NCBI GenBank assembly: GCA_964586595.1
Contig: CAZPHB010000011.1
Location: 1 to 64,000, forward strand
DNA: 64,000 nucleotides
Direction: 5' to 3'
Source: REEB481 sp964586595
GTDB taxonomy: Bacteria; Bacteroidota; Bacteroidia; NS11-12g; UBA955
Shown here: positions 58,148 to 64,000 of the stretch, piece by piece
Layout: every line of letters starts with the position of its first letter
How positions within the stretch are numbered: the first letter of the stretch is position 1
Made by a program: the position numbers and the translations under genes
Notes under the pieces: model-generated
The model's database searches: none
Seen by the model: only the letters and a program-made list of their open reading frames with translations
Told to the model about the DNA's origin: nothing

Positions 58148-59683
58148 ATGAAAATCATCATTCTTAAGCATTTAAATGAGCGTACGCGACAGTCGATATG
58201 GTTCTGGTTGTTTTGGATGATTGCCAGCGGCAGTTTGGGTATTTTCAGCCGTTTGGATTTAGCGCCACAAGGCATCCATCAGGGAGCGCAATGTGATCGC
58301 GCTTCATTGGCTTGGAACTTTGCTTATACCGATAGAAACATCCTGAAGCCACATGTGCACGAAACCAGGTTTGGCAATGGTTTGGTGGCTGGCGAGTTTC
58401 CATTGGTGCCTTGGTTGGTTTCCAAGTGTTATCAGGCTTTTGGCTTCCATCATTTTTGGTTTCGGGGAATCAATTGGTTGTTCCTTTCCTTGGGCGCATG
58501 GTGTGCGTTCCTGATCAGCGGTTACTTCATCAATCATTTGTTTCATCGGCTGCTGTTAATAGCCATTTGGACGTTTTCTCCCATCCTTTTGTTTTACGGG
58601 CCAGCTTTTTTACCCGATACAACAGCCCTAGCCTGTTCGTTAATGGCATGGTATTTCCTGATTCGCTGGCGATTTCAAATGCGCAGTACAGATCTGGTAT
58701 TGGGTTTACTACTACTTGGCTTGGCCGGAATGGTGAAGGTTACCTTCAGCGCAGGATTGTTTCCGGCCGCATTGTTGATTGGGCGTTCACTGAGCGCGTC
58801 AGCCACGGGATGGAAAAAGTGGATCTTGCCGGCATCGCTTATTTTGATTGCAGCACTGGCCATTAATGGTTGGTACCGATATGCAGCAGCGTTGAATGCC
58901 GCTTCCGGAAATGTGCATTTTTTGTTACAGGCCAAGCCTGCTGCCGATATCCAGGAGGCGCGCATACTCACCGTGAGCATTGTAAAGAATTGGCTGGAAC
59001 AGTTCTATCCCGGCCCTTATGTGTTTGCCTTGCTCATGCTTGGCCTTATTGCTGCGCTGTTCCCCAAAAAACAGGATCCGTGGATTTATCAATTGAGTCT
59101 TTGGTATCTGTTGGCTGCAGGTGGGTTTTTCGTGTTGATGCAGTCGCAGTTTCTGTACCACGATTATTATTTCATCTTCTTTTACCTGCCGGTATTTTTC
59201 ATCCTGATTCAGTTCTACCTGCGGAGCATTCGTTTCTCAGGGGCGCTGGGCTGTGCCACATGGCTACTTTATTTCCTCCCAATCATGCATTACAGTCATA
59301 CCAGCGAATTACTTGCTGCACGCTATCGACAGGGTAGCTATTGGGAACAAACCATTACGCAGTTAAGCACCTGGGAAGGTTCGGATCGCTGGTTGGACAG
59401 CCTTGGTGTTCCCCGGAACGAACAGGCCCTGCTCACCGGGTTTGATCCTTCGCCGAACAATCAGCTGTATTTCCTGCAGCGTCGGGGTAAGCGCTTTCAC
59501 AGTGATTATTCACCAGAAACCGTTCATGGCATCATCCTGGAACATGGCATACGCTGGCTGGTACTTTCCGATGCCCAGGCATGGGATCAAGGCTACCGCA
59601 ACGATTCTTTGTTCACCACAGAACGTGTGGGCGTAAGAAATTACCTGGAGTTGAGGAAAGTCACTGTTAAGCCTCAGCCATAA
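58148..59683 (+). CDS. GT39-like polytopic membrane glycosyltransferase (tentative)
   Basis: 511 aa from ATG 58148. About 10-11 membrane helices (for example LNWLFLSLGAW-like, LLLIAIWTFSPILLFYG, FVLMQSQFLYHDYYFIFFYLPVFFILI). The acidic loop FSRLDLAPQGIHQGAQCDRASLAWNFAY after helix 1 and ETRFGNGLVAGEFPLVPWLVSKC recall the first periplasmic loop of polyprenyl-phosphate-mannose or Ara4N transferases. A short extracytoplasmic C-terminus follows. It could glycosylate a lipid or protein in the periplasm. Its end overlaps the convergent homocysteine methyltransferase gene by 17 nt. Confidence 0.7.
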   Translation: MKIIILKHLNERTRQSIWFWLFWMIASGSLGIFSRLDLAPQGIHQGAQCDRASLAWNFAYTDRNILKPHVHETRFGNGLVAGEFPLVPWLVSKCYQAFGFHHFWFRGINWLFLSLGAWCAFLISGYFINHLFHRLLLIAIWTFSPILLFYGPAFLPDTTALACSLMAWYFLIRWRFQMRSTDLVLGLLLLGLAGMVKVTFSAGLFPAALLIGRSLSASATGWKKWILPASLILIAALAINGWYRYAAALNAASGNVHFLLQAKPAADIQEARILTVSIVKNWLEQFYPGPYVFALLMLGLIAALFPKKQDPWIYQLSLWYLLAAGGFFVLMQSQFLYHDYYFIFFYLPVFFILIQFYLRSIRFSGALGCATWLLYFLPIMHYSHTSELLAARYRQGSYWEQTITQLSTWEGSDRWLDSLGVPRNEQALLTGFDPSPNNQLYFLQRRGKRFHSDYSPETVHGIILEHGIRWLVLSDAQAWDQGYRNDSLFTTERVGVRNYLELRKVTVKPQP

Positions 59684-60677
59684 GCGGCAATTTGCGCGGT
59701 GTGTATTTTGCTGCTTCCCTGGCAATAACCGCAATATGTTCCGGCGTGGTTCCACAGCAACCACCAACTACATTCACAAAACCATCTTTGCAATAAGAAG
59801 CCATTACTGCGGCCATACCTTCCGGAGTATCGTCATATTCACCGAATTCGTTCGGCAATCCGGCATTTGGGTACAAGGTGGTGTACACCCATGCATTCTT
59901 ACTCAAAGCTTCGATGTATGGACGCATTTGGTCCGCGCCCAGGGCGCAGTTCAGGCCGATGCTCAAAAGCTTGGCGTGGCTCACGCTGATCCAGAAAGCT
60001 TCTGCCGTTTGTCCACTCAGCGTGCGCCCGCTGGCATCGGTAATGGTTCCGGAAACCATCACCGGTATATCCAAACCGCGTTCTTCCTTCAGGCTGTTGA
60101 TTGCAAATAATGCTGCTTTACAATTGAGGGTGTCGAATACTGTTTCCACAAGAAAAAGATCAACACCCGCATCTGCAAGTGCTTCGGCTTGTTCGCGATA
60201 TGCGGCAGCCAAATCGTCAAAATTTACGGCCCTGAATCCCGGATTGTTGACATCAGGGCTCAGACTGGCAGTGCGGTTGGTTGGTCCAATCGCTCCGGCA
60301 ACAAACCGCGGTTTGGCAGGGTTTTGGGCTGTATAGCTTTCGGCAGCTTCCTTAGCCAATCGCACGGCTTCAAGATTGAGTTCGCGTACCAATGATTCCA
60401 TGTGGTAATCGGCCATGGAAATACGGTTGGCGTTGAAAGTATTTGTTTCCAGAATATCGGCCCCGGCATCCAGAAAGTCCCGATGAATAGCGGAGATGAT
60501 TTCCGGTTGGGTGAGCACAAGCAGGTCGTTGTTGCCTTTCAGCGGATGAGGATAATCCTGAAATCGATTACCCCGGTATGCCTGTTCGTCAAGTTTATGC
60601 TTCTGGATCATGGTTCCCATGGCACCATCAATGACCATGATGCGCTGGTCCAGTATCTGTTTAATGTTGGTTTTCAT
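59667..60677 (-). CDS. homocysteine S-methyltransferase (MetH N-terminal half)
   Basis: 336 aa. RIMVIDGAMGTMIQKHKLDEQAYRG, DILETNTFNANRISMADY, AGAIGPTNRTASLSPDVNNPGFRAV, DTLNCKAALFAI, TLSGQTAEAFW, IGLNCALGADQMRPYIEALS and the zinc ligands in VGGCCGTTPEHIAVIA. It carries the homocysteine domain alone; the pterin, cobalamin and reactivation domains of MetH are elsewhere, as usual in Bacteroidota. The start overlaps the stop of the upstream unknown gene by 4 nt (ATGA), so no SAM riboswitch can sit directly before it. Confidence 0.92.
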   Translation of the reverse strand: MKTNIKQILDQRIMVIDGAMGTMIQKHKLDEQAYRGNRFQDYPHPLKGNNDLLVLTQPEIISAIHRDFLDAGADILETNTFNANRISMADYHMESLVRELNLEAVRLAKEAAESYTAQNPAKPRFVAGAIGPTNRTASLSPDVNNPGFRAVNFDDLAAAYREQAEALADAGVDLFLVETVFDTLNCKAALFAINSLKEERGLDIPVMVSGTITDASGRTLSGQTAEAFWISVSHAKLLSIGLNCALGADQMRPYIEALSKNAWVYTTLYPNAGLPNEFGEYDDTPEGMAAVMASYCKDGFVNVVGGCCGTTPEHIAVIAREAAKYTPRKLPLMAEA

Positions 60678-61564
60678 TGTTTCAAGAGGTTTAAATGTTC
60701 GCCGAACACTTCGAACAATAGGTTGAGGTATGTTTCGCTGGCAATGCTGTTGTCTTTATTCAACAGGGCCAGCGGGTCTTTCTGTGCAAACAACGTTGGA
60801 CTGGAATGGTGGAACAGCAACAATGGCGACAAGTTTGTATTGGCCAATTTAGGATGTTTCACCTGTGCCAGTGGTTCATCAAGTCGTACCTGCATGGAGG
60901 GCATTATTCCCTTGTATTGTGGCGATTTCCAGTACAGCAGATGAGGTTCCGGATCGTAAAGTTCCTGCACATCAGCCCTCTGCATCCAATTGTAGGTGCG
61001 TCCTGAAAATAAGGAGTCAAACACCTGTTCAGCTTTCCTGAAGTCTAATGGATTTGCCGTATCAGCCTGGAACGGAAGGAATCCCATCAAGGCTTTATTG
61101 CGAAAGGCCAGGAACAGTGGTTTTTTGAGTCCGTGTACATAGCGATAATTAGCACGCTCAATGATGCCCGAAACCAACCCTGCCGGAATAACCTGCGTAA
61201 GGAAGCGGCTTAATTTTTCTTCATCAAAGGTTTGGATGGCAAGGACCAATCCCTGTGGGATCCTAAAAAGCAAAAGGTCGCTGTACAGGTCTATGCCTAA
61301 ATCTCTGGGATCTTTGACGTTTCTGAAGATGGGAAGTTTGCTCAGGCTATCGGAAAAAGCATTGAGTGCCGGGAGGTTTCCGGGTTGAACCTCTTTTTGA
61401 AGCGTACGTGTTTGGATATGAAACACCCATTCAGCGTCAGGTGGAACCAGCAATACGATTTTGCTTCTGCTGTTGAAGTTATACCGCAGATACACGGCCA
61501 CAATAACGGCCAGCAGCAATACCGGAATTCCGATGCGAAGTGCAATGCGTCCAATCGGACTCAT
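60674..61564 (-). CDS. membrane-anchored protein of unknown function
   Basis: 296 aa. One N-terminal membrane helix (IALRIGIPVLLLAVIVAVYL), remainder soluble and mixed alpha/beta. Notable: VLLVPPDAEWVFHIQTRTLQKEV, LPIFRNVKDPRDLGIDLYSDLLLFRI, LVLAIQTFDEEKLSRFLTQVI, a pattern reminiscent of DUF4836-type or protease-inhibitor-like repeats, but not a family I can name. It is translated into the MetH half by ATGA overlap. A perfect -7 box ends 4 nt before the start. Confidence 0.7.
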   Translation of the reverse strand: MSPIGRIALRIGIPVLLLAVIVAVYLRYNFNSRSKIVLLVPPDAEWVFHIQTRTLQKEVQPGNLPALNAFSDSLSKLPIFRNVKDPRDLGIDLYSDLLLFRIPQGLVLAIQTFDEEKLSRFLTQVIPAGLVSGIIERANYRYVHGLKKPLFLAFRNKALMGFLPFQADTANPLDFRKAEQVFDSLFSGRTYNWMQRADVQELYDPEPHLLYWKSPQYKGIMPSMQVRLDEPLAQVKHPKLANTNLSPLLLFHHSSPTLFAQKDPLALLNKDNSIASETYLNLLFEVFGEHLNLLKQ

Positions 61565-61568
61565 GCCG

Positions 61569-61576
61569 CAAAGGTA
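61569..61576 (-). promoter_or_regulatory. -7 promoter box TACCTTTG (minus strand)
   Basis: Perfect consensus ending 4 nt before the ATG at 61564. Confidence 0.65.
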
Positions 61577-61680
61577 GTATGGGAATTAACAGATTAGGTG
61601 CTCCGAAGCGTTGGAGGATGCCAATCCTTGCGCTATACTGCGTCGCTGAATCTGTGCAAAGAACAGTTGCATACCCTGTA

Positions 61681-61718
61681 AACGAAAAAACCCTCCGTGA
61701 GCGGAGGGTTTTTTCGTT
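61681..61718. terminator. strong bidirectional intrinsic terminator
   Basis: A perfect 17-bp stem, AACGAAAAAACCCTCCG (61681-61697) with CGGAGGGTTTTTTCGTT (61702-61718), around loop TGAG. Six T close each side. It lies 14 nt after the stop of the minus-strand Cys-rich gene (61733) and terminates it. Confidence 0.92.
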
Positions 61719-61732
61719 TGAATGTTCTTAGA

Positions 61733-62152
61733 TTATTGGTTCGTACCAGAAGGAGTGGCTGCAGGAGTGGCCTGACCATGACCCTGGCAAGGCTTATTGC
61801 AAGCCGGCTTTTGGGTTTCGGTAGCATTGGCACTGTGTGCATGGCCGGTGCAGGCTGAGGCCTGTCCTTCTTTGCTTTTACAACAAGCTTTAGGTGCAGC
61901 AGCACTGTTTTGACCTGCGCAGGCAGCCTGTCCGGTTTTTGCTTTGCAGCAAGCCTTTGCGGGGGCAGCAGCGGCAGGGGTTGCAGGGGCTTCAGTAACA
62001 GCTACCGGAGTAACTTGCACAGGCGCCTGACCTACAGATGGTTGATTGGTGCTTTGTGCAGGTTTGATTTCATTTCCTGCAGCATCTACGTTTTGTGCAT
62101 GAGCGGTGGCAACTGCACCGAAAATCATGGCTATGAAAAACAGTTTTTTCAT
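61733..62152 (-). CDS. exported Cys/His-rich low-complexity protein
   Basis: 139 aa. Signal peptide MKKLFFIAMIFGAVATAHAQ. Ala/Pro/Thr-rich linker (about 35-65), then two related blocks: KACCKAKTGQAACAGQ and KACCKSKEGQASACTGHAH, then KPACNKPCQGHGQ. That makes ten Cys and three His, arranged as CC pairs and CxxxC; no known fold is recognised. Possible metal binding (copper, zinc) or disulfide cross-linking in the periplasm is inference. It has its own -7 box (62178-62185) and a strong terminator, so it is an independent transcript. Confidence 0.75.
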   Translation of the reverse strand: MKKLFFIAMIFGAVATAHAQNVDAAGNEIKPAQSTNQPSVGQAPVQVTPVAVTEAPATPAAAAPAKACCKAKTGQAACAGQNSAAAPKACCKSKEGQASACTGHAHSANATETQKPACNKPCQGHGQATPAATPSGTNQ

Positions 62153-62177
62153 GGTTCTTAGTTTGTTAGGTGTTTCA

Positions 62178-62185
62178 CAAAGTTA
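62178..62185 (-). promoter_or_regulatory. -7 promoter box TAACTTTG (minus strand)
   Basis: Consensus match, 25 nt upstream of the Cys-rich gene start (62152). Confidence 0.55.
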
Positions 62186-62201
62186 GAAAATTTTCCTGCA
62201 T

Positions 62202-62855
62202 TCAGTCAAAATGTGCAATCACAGTTTCACCACCGGTCGTTTTTTCACCGAGTTTCACGGAAATCTTAGCATCCAGTGGTAAGAACAAATCAATTCTTGA
62301 GCCAAAGCGAATGAAGCCCATTTCTTGACCTTGCTGAACCTGTTGGCCTTCTTTCACATAATAAATGATACGCCTTGCCAATGCACCGGCAATCTGTCGG
62401 AACAACACCTTTCGTCCGCCCTGGTCAATTACGACGGTACTCCGCTCATTTTCAGTGCTGCTTTTGGGATGCCAGGCCACCAGATATTTGCCGGGGTAAT
62501 AACGCACGTACGCAATCTGACCGCCAATGGGGTTGCGGTTCACATGTACGTTTAATGGTGACATAAAAATGCTGACCTGTTTGCGTTTGTCTTTGAAATA
62601 TTCAGGCTCGTCAACTTCCTCAATTACCACTACTTTTCCATCGGCAGGTGCGATGATGGTATTGGGATCAACAGGTGTATAACGCTGAGGATTCCTGAAA
62701 AATTGAACCACCAGAACATACAGAACAATAGAAACGAGCATCAGCAACTGAAACAGCAACCCGTCACCGGCCAACCAATGAACAACCAGGTTCAGGAAGC
62801 CCAGCAACAGGGTCGTGACGAGGATGATCAGGTAGCCTTCGCGATGGATGCGCAT
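62202..62855 (-). CDS. psd: phosphatidylserine decarboxylase
   Basis: 217 aa, the short form. N-terminal membrane helices (YLIILVTTLLLGFLNLVVHWL; LLMLVSIVLYVLVV), VQFFRNPQRYTPVDPNTIIAPADGKVVVIEEV, VSIFMSPLNVHVNRNPIGG, and self-cleavage site RFGSRIDLF, where Ser186 becomes the pyruvoyl group (residues 183-189). It turns phosphatidylserine into phosphatidylethanolamine at the inner membrane. The ATG abuts the stop of the glutamate-type dehydrogenase gene, sharing one base. Confidence 0.94.
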   Translation of the reverse strand: MRIHREGYLIILVTTLLLGFLNLVVHWLAGDGLLFQLLMLVSIVLYVLVVQFFRNPQRYTPVDPNTIIAPADGKVVVIEEVDEPEYFKDKRKQVSIFMSPLNVHVNRNPIGGQIAYVRYYPGKYLVAWHPKSSTENERSTVVIDQGGRKVLFRQIAGALARRIIYYVKEGQQVQQGQEMGFIRFGSRIDLFLPLDAKISVKLGEKTTGGETVIAHFD

Positions 62856-64000
62856 CAGAATTTGCCTCTGATTTTAAAAGTAGCAGCTACCTTGTCCAGC
62901 GCCACAATGTAAGCAGCCAAGCGCATGGTGGTGCTGTATTTCTGTGACATTCCGAACACGGTATCGAAGGCCTGTTTCATCACGCGATCGGCGCGCCGAT
63001 TCACGCGTTCTTCTGTCCAGTAATAACCAAGTCGGTTTTGTACCCATTCAAAATACGAAACGGTTACACCACCGGCATTGGCCAGAATATCAGGAACAAC
63101 CATGATGCCTTTTTCCTGAAGGATGGGGTCTGCTTCTGCAGTGGTGGGGCCATTGGCGCCTTCCACAATCAGGCGCGCCTTAATCTGTGCAGCATTTTCC
63201 AGCGTGATTTGGTCTTCCATAGCTGCGGGAACCAGGATGTCGCAAGGAAGCGTAAGAAGTTCGGAATTTGAAATTTTCGAACCGCCGGTAAAACCTTCGA
63301 GGCTGCGGCTGGGGCTATTCTGTACGTAGGCGATGGCTTCTTCTACGTTGATGCCATTTGGATTGTGGTAGCCGCCGCTCACATCGCTGATGCCCACAAT
63401 TTTTACGCCGAGCATGCTGATGAGTTTTGCGCTGATGCTTCCCACATTCCCGAAGCCCTGAACCACGCAGGTACTTTCGGTAGGATTCATGCCTAGTTTT
63501 GCCATGGCACTGCGGCAAGAAACCATTACACCGCGGCCGGTAGCTTCCACACGGCCCAGTGAGCCACCAAGGATCAACGGCTTTCCTGTAACTACCGCCC
63601 AGGAGTTCTGATCTTTTATTTTACTGTATTCATCAACAATCCAGGCCATTTCCTGCTGTCCGGTACCCATGTCGGGCGCGGGAATGTCTGTATCGGGTCC
63701 AAAAATTTCACTCATGGAAAGCGTATAGGCGCGCGTTAAACGCTCCAATTCACCTTTGCTCATGCTGCGGGGATCGCACTTGATGCCACCTTTTGCTCCG
63801 CCGTAGGGAATGTTCACAACGGCACATTTCCAGGTCATCCATGCGGCCAGGGCACGCACTTCGTCTTCGTTCACATCCATGGAATAGCGCACACCGCCTT
63901 TGCTGGGACCCAACAAAGTGCTGTGCACGACCCTGAAACCTTCAAAAACACGAATGCTGCCGTCATCCATGGTGATGGGCAGATTTACTGCAACTGCCTT
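62855..64000 (-). CDS. Glu/Leu/Phe/Val dehydrogenase family protein, partial at the window edge
   Basis: 382 codons visible, of about 420 expected; the 5' end lies outside the window. The frame stays open to 64000 with KAVAVNLPITMDDGSIRVFEGFRVVHST, and the ATG inside this (63970) is not the start. Family: GPSKGGVRYSMDVNEDEVRALAAWMTWKCAVVNIPYGGAKGGI (catalytic Lys), PDTDIPAPDMGTGQQEMAWI, Rossmann STCVVQGFGNVGSISAKLI, VPAAMEDQITLENA, and EGANGPTTAEADPIL. It most likely catalyses glutamate oxidation/2-oxoglutarate amination; the cofactor specificity cannot be read here. Confidence 0.94.
   Translation of the reverse strand, partial: KAVAVNLPITMDDGSIRVFEGFRVVHSTLLGPSKGGVRYSMDVNEDEVRALAAWMTWKCAVVNIPYGGAKGGIKCDPRSMSKGELERLTRAYTLSMSEIFGPDTDIPAPDMGTGQQEMAWIVDEYSKIKDQNSWAVVTGKPLILGGSLGRVEATGRGVMVSCRSAMAKLGMNPTESTCVVQGFGNVGSISAKLISMLGVKIVGISDVSGGYHNPNGINVEEAIAYVQNSPSRSLEGFTGGSKISNSELLTLPCDILVPAAMEDQITLENAAQIKARLIVEGANGPTTAEADPILQEKGIMVVPDILANAGGVTVSYFEWVQNRLGYYWTEERVNRRADRVMKQAFDTVFGMSQKYSTTMRLAAYIVALDKVAATFKIRGKF

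Noticed and set aside
60678..60760. SAM or cobalamin riboswitch before the homocysteine methyltransferase gene
   Set aside because: The gene starts inside the preceding gene (ATGA overlap), leaving no leader for a riboswitch.
1..64000. tRNA or rRNA genes
   Set aside because: I saw no cloverleaf with TTCnA arm and no rRNA signature in any intergenic region; a tRNA scan would be decisive.

Overview
The window is a piece of a Bacteroidota chromosome. Three lines of evidence support this. The promoter signature of the phylum (a -7 box of the form TAnnTTTG) lies in front of many genes. Two secreted proteins end in type IX secretion (T9SS) sorting domains, and the outer-membrane T9SS protein PorQ is encoded here. 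Several gene groupings are typical of the phylum: the fused alpha/beta 2-oxoacid dehydrogenase E1, panC divergent from a short glycogen synthase followed by DUF4270, and the split MetH. WaaA shows that it makes Kdo-containing LPS. I cannot fix the order or genus from this window. Most of it is ordinary, densely packed, GC-balanced chromosome. Start codons are often GTG or TTG, and the promoter often ends only 4 nt before the start codon, which suggests leaderless mRNAs.

Layout. 1-6.7 kb: a beta-helix lipoprotein, an alpha/beta hydrolase, the fused E1 and an outer-membrane protein. 6.9-10.9 kb: an AT-rich island with a GT2 glycosyltransferase, a fucosyltransferase-like protein and a FkbM methyltransferase, separated by 1.4 kb without a convincing gene; it looks like imported surface-glycan DNA. 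11.3-12.0 kb: a broken archaemetzincin gene cut off by a tandem array of palindromic repeats. 12-20 kb: RlmD, a thioredoxin lipoprotein, a giant DUF4175 coiled-coil membrane protein, an orphan FecR-type regulator, and a secreted nuclease with three Cys/His-rich repeats. 20-23 kb: a two-gene unit encoding a cholesterol-dependent-cytolysin-like lipoprotein without its membrane-binding domain, plus an overlapping unknown lipoprotein. This is the best candidate for a poorly described system. 23-31 kb: CvfB, DUF502, PurD, RsmE, SSB, an acyltransferase, and PspC/PadR. 31-42 kb: SelD, WaaA, an SLC13 transporter, MtgA, Cmk, PorQ, RibF, an M23 peptidase and YidC (envelope and housekeeping).

42-46.5 kb holds a T9SS-exported starch/glycogen module: a carbohydrate-binding protein and a GH13 amylase. 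46.5-58 kb is housekeeping (YqeY, AccA, WbqC, FolK, GtrA, LD-carboxypeptidase, XseAB, sirtuin, PurS, Dtd, PanC, glycogen synthase, DUF4270, DAHP synthase, rhodanese-thioredoxin). 58-64 kb carries a GT39-like membrane protein, the homocysteine methyltransferase half of MetH, two unknown proteins (one Cys/His-rich and exported), phosphatidylserine decarboxylase, and a glutamate-type dehydrogenase that runs off the right edge.

No rRNA, tRNA, CRISPR array, prophage or intact insertion sequence was recognised.
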